From the NCBI GenBank assembly GCA_021784575.1, contig JAJYHX010000007.1, positions 1 through 64,000 of the forward strand: a stretch of DNA of 64,000 nt. Reading direction: 5' to 3'. This document shows, in pieces, positions 34,696-42,727 of the stretch. A model generated the notes under the pieces. That model had not been told where the DNA came from. It did not search any database and was given only the letters and a program-made list of their open reading frames with translations. The position numbers and the translations under genes were made by a program. The DNA comes from Nitrospirota bacterium (lineage in GTDB: Bacteria > Nitrospirota > JACRHJ01). The first letter of the stretch is position 1. Each line of letters starts with the position of its first letter.

Positions 34696-35937
34696 ATGTC
34701 CGAGAAAGTCCTTGTAATCGACGACGACGAAGAATTCGCAAACCTCCTTGGGCTTCTTCTGTCCAAGAAAGGCTTTGAAACGCAGATCGCCTTCAGCGGC
34801 GTGGAGGGCATCAATAAAGCCGCCTCCTTCAAGCCCTCCGTCATTATCCAGGACCTCATGCTCCCGGACGTGCTCGGGATGGAGCTCCTCATCGGCCTTA
34901 AAAGGTCTTCGCCCTCCTCAAGGATTATAGCCATATCCGGACGCGGAGACGAAGCGATTGCCGTGGATATTATGAAAGGAGGGGCTTCGGATTACCTGAA
35001 AAAACCGTTCGAGTCCCAGAAGCTCTTCTCCGCCATAAGCAAGGCATTGAACCTGATGCCTCCGGAGCAGGAGCTTCAGAAGCTGACCCGCGAGGTGGCG
35101 CATCATAACAAGGAATTTTTTGCGCTTAACGCCTTTTCCGCCGCGCTCCTGGCCATCAAGCCCCCGGAAGAGAGATACATGTCCGTCCTTGAGATTGTCA
35201 TGAACAGCATGGGCGGAACGGTTTCGGCGCTGAGGTTGGCGGACCAGGACGGCGGGAAGCTTTATGCCGCGGTTTCCGGCGGCGGTAAAGCCGATGAACT
35301 CAAGACCTGTTGCATGTCGAGGAACGTGGGCCTTGTCTCGTATGTCTTCGAGATAAAAAAACCCGCCGTGGTAAGGAACTTCGCCGAGGAAAAGAGGTTC
35401 CTTGTCCCGGAGGAGATAAAACAGCACGGGATAAAGTCCGGGATAGCGGCGCCTTTGATTGTCAAGGGCGTGGTTCGCGGCGTGCTGGGGCTGTTTTCGG
35501 CGGAAACCAGGGAGTATAACTCCTCGGACATAAAACTTATCTCAAGCTTCGCCAACAGCCTCGCGCTCTCCATCGACAACGACAGCTTAAGCGCCGTCCT
35601 GGCCGCGTTCCAGGCCCAGTGGCAGACGGTGCTCGACGCCATGCCGCACAGGATAAACATCCAGGACACCGACCACACGATAATAATGGCCAACGAGTCC
35701 ATTGCGAAGTGGGCGAAGTTTCAGGTCAGGGAGATTGTCGGGCAGAAGTGCAGCTGGGTCCTTTGCAGCATGAAGGAGCCTATGCTGAACTGCCCCGTGA
35801 AAGAGGCCGTCCGCACCAAAAAGCCAATTTCAAGGAAGATCACTGCTGACGGACAGGATTTCATGGTCCATGCCAACCCGATTATGGGGCCGGACGGAGA
35901 GGTGGAGATGGTAGTCGAGCGCGTCGAGGACTTTTAG
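34696..35937 (+). CDS. Receiver-GAF-PAS signalling protein without output domain
   Basis: The ATG at 34696 has AGAGGA about 7 bases upstream and gives 413 residues. A CheY-like receiver (about 1-120; VLVIDDDEEF, phosphoacceptor Asp53 in IIQDLMLPD, LKKPF with Lys) is followed by a GAF domain (about 150-300) and a PAS domain (about 315-410). The PAS carries four clustered Cys (CSWVLC...C) of a type seen in anaerobes that may bind a cofactor. No kinase, cyclase or DNA-binding domain follows, so output is through protein contact. It overlaps the convergent metallohydrolase by 4 bases. Confidence 0.82.
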   Translation: MSEKVLVIDDDEEFANLLGLLLSKKGFETQIAFSGVEGINKAASFKPSVIIQDLMLPDVLGMELLIGLKRSSPSSRIIAISGRGDEAIAVDIMKGGASDYLKKPFESQKLFSAISKALNLMPPEQELQKLTREVAHHNKEFFALNAFSAALLAIKPPEERYMSVLEIVMNSMGGTVSALRLADQDGGKLYAAVSGGGKADELKTCCMSRNVGLVSYVFEIKKPAVVRNFAEEKRFLVPEEIKQHGIKSGIAAPLIVKGVVRGVLGLFSAETREYNSSDIKLISSFANSLALSIDNDSLSAVLAAFQAQWQTVLDAMPHRINIQDTDHTIIMANESIAKWAKFQVREIVGQKCSWVLCSMKEPMLNCPVKEAVRTKKPISRKITADGQDFMVHANPIMGPDGEVEMVVERVEDF

Positions 35938-36785
35938 GCCTCCATCATCTCGCCGGCGATGTCCTGCCCCGCCACGCCGATTCCTATCCCTTCCTCGCAA
36001 GAGCGCCTGACGAGCGCCTCCCTGGCGCATTGATACGCAAGGGCGGGCAGGTTGTTGATCTGGCTCAGGTGCGCGAGCGTGACATGTTTCAACCCCGAGT
36101 GGACCAGCGCCGACAGAAGCCTCCCGGAGTCCTCGTTCGAGAGGTGTCCTTCCTTCCCCGCGACACGCTGTTTGAGCGGCCAGGGATACGGGCCGTCTTT
36201 CAGCATGACAGGGTCGTGGTTGGATTCCAGGAGCAAGAGGTTGCATCCCTTCAGACGCTCCGTCACAAGGCCCGTCGCATAACCCAGGTCGGTCGCAAGG
36301 CCCATCTTCGCGTTCCCGGCATAAAAACAGAAACCTACCGGGTCAGCCGCGTCGTGCGGAGTGGAAAACGGCTCGACGGTTATGCCGCCGATCTCGAATG
36401 CCGTCCCGGCCTCGAACTCGATTATCGTATACCCGTTCCCGCCGGTTGACCGGCCCTGCCACGGGCGGACGACCTTCCAGGTCTTTTCGGTGATATAAAC
36501 CGGGATGTTCAGGCCGCGCGCAAGAGGGCCCAGGCCCTGCACGTGGTCGCGGTGGTCGTGGCTGATTATTACTGCGGAAATCTCTTCGGGCTGGACGCCG
36601 ACGGCCTTCAGCCTGGCCTTGGTCTCGCGCAGGGAAAGGCCCGCGTCCACAAGGATTTTCGTGCTTCCTGCCGGGCCGCCGCCGGCCGGCCGGCCCTCGA
36701 CGAATATGCAGTTCCCCTTGCTCCCTGAGGCCAGAGTGCAGACCCTGATGTTTATGGCGTTCCTCCCTTCGATAATGACTTGCAA
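35934..36785 (-). CDS. MBL-fold metallohydrolase, YycJ/WalJ-like
   Basis: A metallo-beta-lactamase-fold protein with the zinc motif SHDHRDHV and the N-terminal CTLASGSKGNC typical of the YycJ/WalJ branch, which includes a 5'-3' exonuclease. Frame from TTG at 36785 gives 283 residues, but family members begin just before ASGSKGN. A strong site (GGGAGG, 36767-36762 on the minus strand) lies 6 bases before an in-frame ATA at 36755, not before any standard start. The true start is therefore probably ATA at 36755. Substrate unknown. Confidence 0.83.
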   Translation of the reverse strand: MQVIIEGRNAINIRVCTLASGSKGNCIFVEGRPAGGGPAGSTKILVDAGLSLRETKARLKAVGVQPEEISAVIISHDHRDHVQGLGPLARGLNIPVYITEKTWKVVRPWQGRSTGGNGYTIIEFEAGTAFEIGGITVEPFSTPHDAADPVGFCFYAGNAKMGLATDLGYATGLVTERLKGCNLLLLESNHDPVMLKDGPYPWPLKQRVAGKEGHLSNEDSGRLLSALVHSGLKHVTLAHLSQINNLPALAYQCAREALVRRSCEEGIGIGVAGQDIAGEMMEA

Positions 36786-36826
36786 TAAATAGCACAGCAG
36801 GCGCCGGAAGTCAAGGATTGCGCGGG

Positions 36827-37129
36827 ATGTGCTACTATATAAAAGACGCTGGGACAGGCAGGCTTGTCGACATGGCCGAGGATAACTTCAACCGCGCCGG
36901 GGAGAAAGGGGCGTTGAGGCTTAAATCCCGTGGAGTGGACAAGGTTTACGTGCGCAAGGCCCGGCCTGAGGAACGTGGAGTTTACGTAGGGCCGCAAAGG
37001 TTGTCGTTTATGAAAAACCCCTTGCATTACCGTATGCTTTGTGTTATAAATTGCAGGTTTCCGGTGCTGATGTTCAGGCCGGATATTTTATCTCGCACAT
37101 CGGGGCATAAACGCCGGACGGTGTCCTGA
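36827..37129 (+). CDS. Doubtful small ORF upstream of rpsB
   Basis: A possible 100-residue frame with AAGGA 9 bases before the ATG. Its first 65 residues (MCYYIKDAGTGRLVDMAEDN...) look protein-like, rich in charged residues, but its tail is Arg/Ser-rich and overlaps the rpsB promoter. I recognise no family. It may be a real small protein, a decayed gene, or chance. Otherwise this 400-base gap holds the rpsB promoter and leader. Confidence 0.25.
   Translation: MCYYIKDAGTGRLVDMAEDNFNRAGEKGALRLKSRGVDKVYVRKARPEERGVYVGPQRLSFMKNPLHYRMLCVINCRFPVLMFRPDILSRTSGHKRRTVS
37022..37050 (+). promoter_or_regulatory. Promoter of the rpsB-tsf-pyrH-frr operon
   Basis: TTGCAT (37022-37027), 17-bp spacer, TATAAA (37045-37050). 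Predicted start near 37057, giving a leader of about 125 bases with a small GTCCT/AGGAC hairpin. A long leader fits S2-type autoregulation known for rpsB operons, though no specific motif was identified. Confidence 0.65.
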
Positions 37130-37183
37130 AAGGACTTCCCGCGCGCGCCGGTGGAGGAAACAACCAGAAGACGGAGGGACAAA

Positions 37184-38005
37184 ATGGCGGTGATTTCTAT
37201 GAAGGAGCTCCTGGAGGCCGGGGTGCATTTCGGCCACCAGGCGAAGAGGTGGAACCCCCGGATGAAGAAGTACATCTTCGGGGAGAGGAACGGGATTTAT
37301 ATAATCGACCTTCAGAAGACGCTTCGGAAGTTCAAGGAGGCGTATAATTTCGTCTCCGACACGGCGGCTGGCGGCAGGCCCGTCCTTTTTGTCGGCACGA
37401 AGAAACAGGCGCAGGACTCCGTCGCCGAAGAAGCCGCGAGGTGCGGCCAGTATTACGTTAACCAGCGCTGGCTGGGCGGGATGCTGACGAACTTCGAGAC
37501 CCTCAGGAAGGGCATCGAGAAGCTCCGCAAGCTCGAACGCATGAAGGAGGACGGCACCTACGAGAAGATAAGCAAGAAGGAGGTCGCGTCCCTCGAAAAG
37601 AAGCGCCAGCAGCTCCTTAAGAACCTTGGCGGCATAAAGGACATGCCCGCGCTCCCCGGCGCGGTTTTCGTGGTGGACCCCCGCAAGGAGGCCATAGCCG
37701 TCATGGAGGCCAGGCGCCTCGGCATCCCGGTTGTCGGCATAGTGGATACAAACTGCGACCCGGATGTCATAGACTACGTAATCCCCGGCAACGACGACGC
37801 CATACGCGCGATAAAGCTTATCGCCATGAAGATTGCCGACGCCGTTATCGAAGGCCGCCAGAGGCTTACGGACAAAGCCGAAGGCCGGGTGGCCGCGTCC
37901 ATGTCGGCTTCGGAAGAGGCGACGGGCGAGAAGCCCGAGGAAATTCCCGCCGCGCAAGAGTCCGATACCGTCGCCGAGCCGGGCGACACGGGGAGCTTCG
38001 CGTAG
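37184..38005 (+). CDS. rpsB: 30S ribosomal protein S2
   Basis: A 273-residue S2 with [33 protein letters not shown] and DTNCDPD, all diagnostic. The ATG at 37184 has GGAGGG 6 bases upstream. The C-terminus extends about 35 residues past the usual end in a Glu/Ala/Ser-rich tail, seen in some other phyla too. First gene of the classic rpsB-tsf-pyrH-frr translation cluster. Confidence 0.97.
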   Translation: MAVISMKELLEAGVHFGHQAKRWNPRMKKYIFGERNGIYIIDLQKTLRKFKEAYNFVSDTAAGGRPVLFVGTKKQAQDSVAEEAARCGQYYVNQRWLGGMLTNFETLRKGIEKLRKLERMKEDGTYEKISKKEVASLEKKRQQLLKNLGGIKDMPALPGAVFVVDPRKEAIAVMEARRLGIPVVGIVDTNCDPDVIDYVIPGNDDAIRAIKLIAMKIADAVIEGRQRLTDKAEGRVAASMSASEEATGEKPEEIPAAQESDTVAEPGDTGSFA

Positions 38006-38171
38006 CCCTACACCCGGCGTTTTGCGCCGCCTTCTCCCGCGGGCGCGGAGAGGGTAAAACCTTTTACCCCTCGCCCTTACATGGGAGAGGGGTCAGGGGA
38101 GAGGGCTAACGTCATTCCCGCGAAGGCGGGAATCCAGTTTTTATTTAAGATTTCAGGAGGAACACGGACAG
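38006..38171. repeat. Repeat-rich spacer between rpsB and tsf
   Basis: It holds a near-palindrome at 38067-38092 (CCCCTCGCCC / GGGAGAGGGG) and a GTCATTCCCG...GGCGGGAATCC element at 38111-38135. Both match families seen downstream of clpC. The insertion sits inside the transcribed rpsB-tsf spacer, where hairpins may change relative expression of the two genes. Confidence 0.7.
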
Positions 38172-38828
38172 ATGGCAATTTCGGCGGCAGACGTAAAGGA
38201 CTTGAGGGAAAAGACCGGCGCTGGGATGATGGACTGCAAGAAGGCCCTGACCGAGACCGGCGGAGACATGGAAAAGGCGATAGACTACCTGAGGAAGAAG
38301 GGCCTGTCCGTCGCCGCCAGGAAGTCCGACCGCATAACGTCGGAGGGGCTTGTCGGCTCATACATCCACATGGGAGGCAGGATAGGCGTCCTTCTCGAGG
38401 TGAACTGCGAGACGGACTTCGTCGCAAAGACGCCGGAGTTCCAGGACCTCGTGAAGGACATCACCATGCACATCGCGGCGGCGAGCCCCAGATACGTCCG
38501 GCGCGAGGAAGTAGACCCGGCCGAGCTTGAGCGCGAGAAGGAGATATACAAGGACCAGGCGAGACAGTCCGGCAAGCCCGAAAAGATTCTCGACAAGATA
38601 ATCGAGGGCAAGATAGAGAAGTTCTACGGCGATGTCTGCCTGATGGACCAGATATTCGTTAAAGACCCGGACGGCAGGAAGAAGGTCTCCGACATCATCA
38701 CGGAGAAGATCGCTAAGATCGGCGAGAACATATCCGTGCGCCGCTTCGTCCGCTACCAGCTGGGCGAGGGCCTTCAGAAGAGGAGTTGTGACTTTGCCGC
38801 GGAAGTCGCCGAGCAGCTTAAAAAATAA
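38172..38828 (+). CDS. tsf: Elongation factor Ts
   Basis: EF-Ts exchanges GDP for GTP on EF-Tu. The 218-residue protein has the N-terminal [19 protein letters not shown] and [12 protein letters not shown]-like ([13 protein letters not shown]) blocks plus [16 protein letters not shown] lies 10 bases before the ATG. Its length is in the short-form range (about 200-290 residues in bacteria). A second frame (pyrH) probably begins inside its last codons. Confidence 0.96.
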   Translation: MAISAADVKDLREKTGAGMMDCKKALTETGGDMEKAIDYLRKKGLSVAARKSDRITSEGLVGSYIHMGGRIGVLLEVNCETDFVAKTPEFQDLVKDITMHIAAASPRYVRREEVDPAELEREKEIYKDQARQSGKPEKILDKIIEGKIEKFYGDVCLMDQIFVKDPDGRKKVSDIITEKIAKIGENISVRRFVRYQLGEGLQKRSCDFAAEVAEQLKK

Positions 38829-39585
38829 GCCTACCCCCCGGCAGCGACCGGTAGACCGGCAACGATACCGGCGCGTGCTGCTGAAACTCTCAGGCGAGGC
38901 GCTGATGGGCACGAAGCCCTACGGCATCGACCCGGAGGTCGTCGAGGATATCTCGCGGGAGATTAAAGAGGCCGTCAAAGACAGCGGCCTTGAGATGGCC
39001 GTGGTAATCGGCGGCGGGAATATCTTTCGCGGCGTGGCGGCCTCCGCTTCGGGCATGGAAAGGACTTCCGCCGATTACATGGGGATGCTGGCGACCGTCC
39101 TTAACGCCCTGGCCCTCCAGAATATCCTTGAGAAGCACGGAGTCCACACCCGCGTGCAGTCCGCGATAGAGATGAAGGAGCTTGCCGAGCCTTACATCCG
39201 GAGGCGCGCGGTGCGGCACCTGGAGAAGAAGCGGGTCGTGATATTCGCCGCCGGCACCGGCAACCCCTACTTCACGACGGATACCGCCGCGGCCCTGAGG
39301 GCGATGGAAATAGGCGCGGACGTCATACTCAAGGCGACAAAGGTGGATGGCGTGTATACCGCCGACCCCATGCTGGACAAGAGCGCCAGGAAATACGACG
39401 AGCTCGATTACCTCGAAGTCCTTCAGAAGGGGCTTAAGGTGATGGACGCCACAGCAATATCACTCTGCATGGACAACAATCTCCCCATAATCGTCTTTAA
39501 CCTTAAAAAACCCGGCAACGTAAGAAAAGCCCTCGAGGGCGGCAGGGTGGGCACCATGGTAAGAGGAAAGGGGGGCAAAAAGTGA
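38788..39585 (+). CDS. pyrH: Uridylate kinase (UMP kinase)
   Basis: Phosphorylates UMP to UDP; hexameric amino-acid-kinase fold. Visible are [21 protein letters not shown], and the later KATKVDGVY and MDATAISLC segments. From the GTG at 38788 (AGGAG just upstream) it has 265 residues with a basic 25-residue N-terminal extension and overlaps tsf by 41 bases. A shorter start inside the RRVLL segment cannot be ruled out, but no ribosome site supports it. frr follows with a 4-base overlap. Confidence 0.93.
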   Translation: MTLPRKSPSSLKNKPTPRQRPVDRQRYRRVLLKLSGEALMGTKPYGIDPEVVEDISREIKEAVKDSGLEMAVVIGGGNIFRGVAASASGMERTSADYMGMLATVLNALALQNILEKHGVHTRVQSAIEMKELAEPYIRRRAVRHLEKKRVVIFAAGTGNPYFTTDTAAALRAMEIGADVILKATKVDGVYTADPMLDKSARKYDELDYLEVLQKGLKVMDATAISLCMDNNLPIIVFNLKKPGNVRKALEGGRVGTMVRGKGGKK

Positions 39586-40139
39586 TACCCGAAATAAAGA
39601 AGAAGGCCGAAGAACACATGAAGTCCGCCATAGACTCCACGAAGCACGAGTTCTCCACCATCCGCACCGGCAGGGCTTCTCTTTCGCTCCTCGACGATGT
39701 AAAGGTGGATTATTACGGGACGCCTTCTCCGCTCAACCAGGTGGCGACCCTCTCGCTTCCGGATGCGCGCACCATCTCCGTCGCGCCATGGGAATCCAAG
39801 ATGTTATCCGCCATAGAAAAGGCCATCCAGAAATCGGATGTCGGCATAAACCCCGTAAACGACGGGAAGGTATTGCGTCTTATTGTGCCGCCGCTTACCG
39901 AGGAGCGCCGGAAAGAGCTTGTGAAAAAGGCCAAAAAAATGGCCGAGGACTCCAAGGTCATCATAAGGAACATCCGCCGCGACGCGAACGAGGGCCTTAA
40001 AAAGGCCGAGAAGGACAAGAAAATAACCGAAGACGACCTCAAAAAAAGCGAACAGGAAGTCCAGAAGATGACGGACGATTACATAAAACGTCTTGACGAG
40101 GCCCTTGCGCACAAGGAAAAGGAGATAATGGAAGTCTGA
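39582..40139 (+). CDS. frr: Ribosome recycling factor
   Basis: RRF splits post-termination ribosomes together with EF-G. The 185-residue protein shows [51 protein letters not shown]-like ([27 protein letters not shown]), and RNIRRDAN. The start is a GTG overlapping the pyrH stop (GTGA, 39582-39585). Last gene of the operon. Confidence 0.97.
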   Translation: MIPEIKKKAEEHMKSAIDSTKHEFSTIRTGRASLSLLDDVKVDYYGTPSPLNQVATLSLPDARTISVAPWESKMLSAIEKAIQKSDVGINPVNDGKVLRLIVPPLTEERRKELVKKAKKMAEDSKVIIRNIRRDANEGLKKAEKDKKITEDDLKKSEQEVQKMTDDYIKRLDEALAHKEKEIMEV

Positions 40140-40194
40140 CCGCGGCCCATGCGCCGGCAAAGATTTAAGCCTGCCAATGCCGGTCCGAATATTG

Positions 40195-40271
40195 TCATTC
40201 TGAGCCCATTCGGCTGCCCCTTCGGCTTCGCTCAGGGCTGCGGCTTATCAGGGCAGGCTCCGCGAAGAATC
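40195..40271. repeat. Repeat element between frr and the ferredoxin gene
   Basis: GTCATTCTGAGC begins and CGAAGAATCC ends a 77-base segment with inner inverted pieces. The ends match the element seen at 29093, 29180 and 38111; this copy has a longer middle. The spacer 40140-40278 contains no gene. Confidence 0.55.
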
Positions 40272-40278
40272 CGCCTTT

Positions 40279-40452
40279 ATGCCTTTTATTATTCTACAAG
40301 AAGAATGCATCGCCTGCGGGGCGTGCAGGGAAGAGTGCCCGAGCGGCGCTGTAGAACCCTCCGGCGCCGCATTCAGGATAATACCCGAAAAATGTATCGA
40401 GTGCGCCGCCTGTCTTGAGAACTGCCCCTCCGGGGCGATAGTGGAAGACTGA
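40279..40452 (+). CDS. Small 2[4Fe-4S] ferredoxin
   Basis: A 57-residue ferredoxin with two complete cluster motifs, CIACGACREECP (10-21) and CIECAACLENCP (39-50), each CxxCxxCxxxCP. It is a bacterial-type low-potential electron carrier of anaerobic metabolism. The start is ATG; no clear ribosome site is visible because a repeat element lies directly upstream. It may supply electrons to radical SAM enzymes, but no partner is adjacent. Confidence 0.85.
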   Translation: MPFIILQEECIACGACREECPSGAVEPSGAAFRIIPEKCIECAACLENCPSGAIVED

Positions 40453-40557
40453 AAGCCCCCCGCGAGAGTCCCTTTTCCGCTTGATAAATCCCCCTGTTTG
40501 TGAGAAAATTAAGGCTTCAAAATCCTGTTTTTTTAACAACTTATCTACAGGTGAAAA

Positions 40558-42318
40558 GTGGCCGTCCGGAAGAAAATCGGAAGCTTCACGTTCGTTTTGC
40601 ACTCCCACCTCCCGTATGTCCTCTCGCACGGCAGATGGCCGCACGGGACCGACTGGCTGAACGAGGCCGCGGCGGAGACGTATATCCCGCTCTTAAACGT
40701 CATCGGGCGCCTGGTGGACGAGGGCATATCGCCGAAAATGACCATAGGCATTACCCCCGTCCTTACGGAGCAGATGAAAAGCCCGGCCTTTCAGGAAGAA
40801 TTCACGGCCTATCTCGAGAACAAAATAGCGGCCGCAAGGGCGGATTCCTCGGAGTTCAGGGCCACGAGGGAGACCTCTCTCCTGAAGGTTTCGAGAATGT
40901 GGGAGGAATTCTACGGCGGCGCGTTGGACTCTTTTGTGAGCAGGTATAAGCGCGATATTGTCAAGGCCTTTGCGGACTTTCAGAGGAAAGGCCATATCGA
41001 GATAATCACATGCGGCGCAACGCACGGCTATTTCCCGCTCCTCTCGCGCGACGAGAGCATACAGGCGCAGATAAAGCAGGCCGTAGCCTCCTACCGCAGG
41101 AACTACGGGAGAAAGCCCAGGGGCATCTGGCTCCCGGAGTGCGCATACAGGCCGGGATACAAATGGTCGCCGCCCGTGTCCGCGCCGGGCCTTGAGCCGT
41201 ATGAGCGAAAGGGCGTCGAGGAATTCCTGAGCGAGAACGGAATCGGGTATTTCATCGTGGACTCGCACATGCTCGAAGGCGGCAGGCCCATAGGCGTTTA
41301 TCTCGACAGGTACGAGGCGCTTGAGAGGTTGTGGGGGCAGTTCGAGGAGGGCTTTGCTCCGCGCCCGCTCGACCCGGAGAAATCGCCGTACGACGTATAT
41401 TTCGTCGGCGCGAAGACAGGCCGGAGGCCGGTCGCGATACTCACGCGGGACCCGAAGACCGGCCTACAGGTATGGAGCGGAGAGCACGGCTATCCGGGGA
41501 ATTCTGATTACCTCGATTTCCACAAGAAGCGCTTTCCCGGCGGGCTTCGCTACTGGAGCGTTACGGACATCAGGGCCGACCTGGCCGAGAAGAAAAACTA
41601 CAGGCCGGAGGCGGCGGGGAAGTTTATCCCGGAGCAGGCCTATCACTTCAAGGAGATGGTGAAGGCCGCGCTTTCCGAACACCTGAAGAAGAAAAAGACA
41701 CCCGGCATCCTGACGGCGCCGTACGACGCGGAGCTTTTCGGGCACTGGTGGTTTGAAGGCCCGGAATGGCTCTATCATGTGATAAGGAATTTTGCCGAGG
41801 ACGGCGAAGTTGAGCTGACCACCGGCGGCGAGTATGTCTCCGCCAAAAAGGGCGGACAGTTGGTGGCGCTCCCGGAAGGCTCGTGGGGCGAGGGCGGGTT
41901 CCATTACATATGGCTCAACGAATGGACGGCCTGGACATGGAAGCATGTCTACGAGGCCGAGACGAGGATGGTGTCGCTCTCGCGCGAGTTCGCGGGCAAA
42001 GGGGACGAAAAGCTAAGCGACATACTGAAGCAGGCGGCTCGGGAACTCCTGCTCCTGCAAAGCTCCGACTGGCAGTTCCTCATAAGCACGTGGAGCGCCA
42101 GGGACTATGCCGAGATGCGCTTCACGGAACATTTCTCCACGTTCAAACGGCTTGCCGACATGGCGGAAAAATACGGGCGCAAAGAGAAAGTCGCGCAGGG
42201 CGAATGGGAGTTCCTTGGAGTGACCAGGGAACGAGACGATATTTTCCCCGATATTGAGCCCGGCTGGTGGAAGCCCTCACCCCCTGACCCCCTCTCCCCG
42301 ATGGCGAGTGGGAAATAA
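40558..42318 (+). CDS. Glycoside hydrolase family 57 (1,4-alpha-glucan branching enzyme-like)
   Basis: A 586-residue GH57 enzyme with the (beta/alpha)7 domain followed by the DUF1957-type C-terminal region. VLHSHLPYV at the N-terminus, GIWLPECAY with the presumed nucleophile Glu near 194, and PYDAELFGHWWFEG with the acid/base Asp near 391 match the branching-enzyme branch. Likely role: glycogen or alpha-glucan branching in the cytoplasm. Start is GTG. The last dozen residues (PSPPDPLSPMASGK) are encoded by repeat-like DNA and look like a tail added by readthrough into a repeat. Confidence 0.88.
   Translation: MAVRKKIGSFTFVLHSHLPYVLSHGRWPHGTDWLNEAAAETYIPLLNVIGRLVDEGISPKMTIGITPVLTEQMKSPAFQEEFTAYLENKIAAARADSSEFRATRETSLLKVSRMWEEFYGGALDSFVSRYKRDIVKAFADFQRKGHIEIITCGATHGYFPLLSRDESIQAQIKQAVASYRRNYGRKPRGIWLPECAYRPGYKWSPPVSAPGLEPYERKGVEEFLSENGIGYFIVDSHMLEGGRPIGVYLDRYEALERLWGQFEEGFAPRPLDPEKSPYDVYFVGAKTGRRPVAILTRDPKTGLQVWSGEHGYPGNSDYLDFHKKRFPGGLRYWSVTDIRADLAEKKNYRPEAAGKFIPEQAYHFKEMVKAALSEHLKKKKTPGILTAPYDAELFGHWWFEGPEWLYHVIRNFAEDGEVELTTGGEYVSAKKGGQLVALPEGSWGEGGFHYIWLNEWTAWTWKHVYEAETRMVSLSREFAGKGDEKLSDILKQAARELLLLQSSDWQFLISTWSARDYAEMRFTEHFSTFKRLADMAEKYGRKEKVAQGEWEFLGVTRERDDIFPDIEPGWWKPSPPDPLSPMASGK
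42270..42316. repeat. Repeat fragment coding the GH57 tail
   Basis: The C-rich sequence CCCTCACCCCCTGACCCCCT and following CTCTCCCC...GAGTGGG resemble the CCCTCTCCC family. It encodes the final residues and stop of the GH57 gene. Confidence 0.5.
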
Positions 42319-42331
42319 TACTGGAGGCATC

Positions 42332-42721
42332 ATGGCGGAAGAAAATGAAAAATTCGAGGTAAGGGACAGAAGGATATTCAACCAGGAGGGCGAGCAGGTT
42401 CAGGAGGTGCCGGACATAAAGGAATCCATGCCCGGAGATGCTCCCGGCCTCCACGTGCATCAGGAAGAACAGCCCCCGGTGGATTTTATGGCTTTCATAG
42501 GCTCGCTTGGGGCGTCCGCGCTCATGTACCTGGGAGAGAAAGTCGCCCCCGACCAGCCGGACGACCTCAAAGACCTCGCCGGCGCGAAACAGATGATAGA
42601 CCTGATTGCGCTCCTGGAAGAGAAGACGAAGGGGAACCTGACTGCCGAAGAGGCGCATATGATGCAGACGCTCCTTTACAACCTCCGGATGAGATACGTC
42701 CGGGAGGCGGAGAAGAAATAG
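42332..42721 (+). CDS. DUF1844 family protein
   Basis: From ATG at 42332 (GGAGG 4 bases upstream) 129 residues. The C-terminal half carries the DUF1844 signature: FIGSLGASALMYLGE, DLKDLAGAKQMIDLIALLEEKTKGNLT, and LLYNLRMRYVR. Family function is unknown; it is common in deltaproteobacteria and related phyla, which supports the taxonomic guess. It precedes glnD by 6 bases. Confidence 0.85.
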   Translation: MAEENEKFEVRDRRIFNQEGEQVQEVPDIKESMPGDAPGLHVHQEEQPPVDFMAFIGSLGASALMYLGEKVAPDQPDDLKDLAGAKQMIDLIALLEEKTKGNLTAEEAHMMQTLLYNLRMRYVREAEKK

Positions 42722-42727
42722 GCCGGG

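Noticed and set aside
40541-40549. A DnaA-box-like TTATCTACA upstream of the GH57 gene
   Set aside because: A single imperfect box without a cluster, without dnaA or AT-rich unwinding region nearby; no evidence for an origin.
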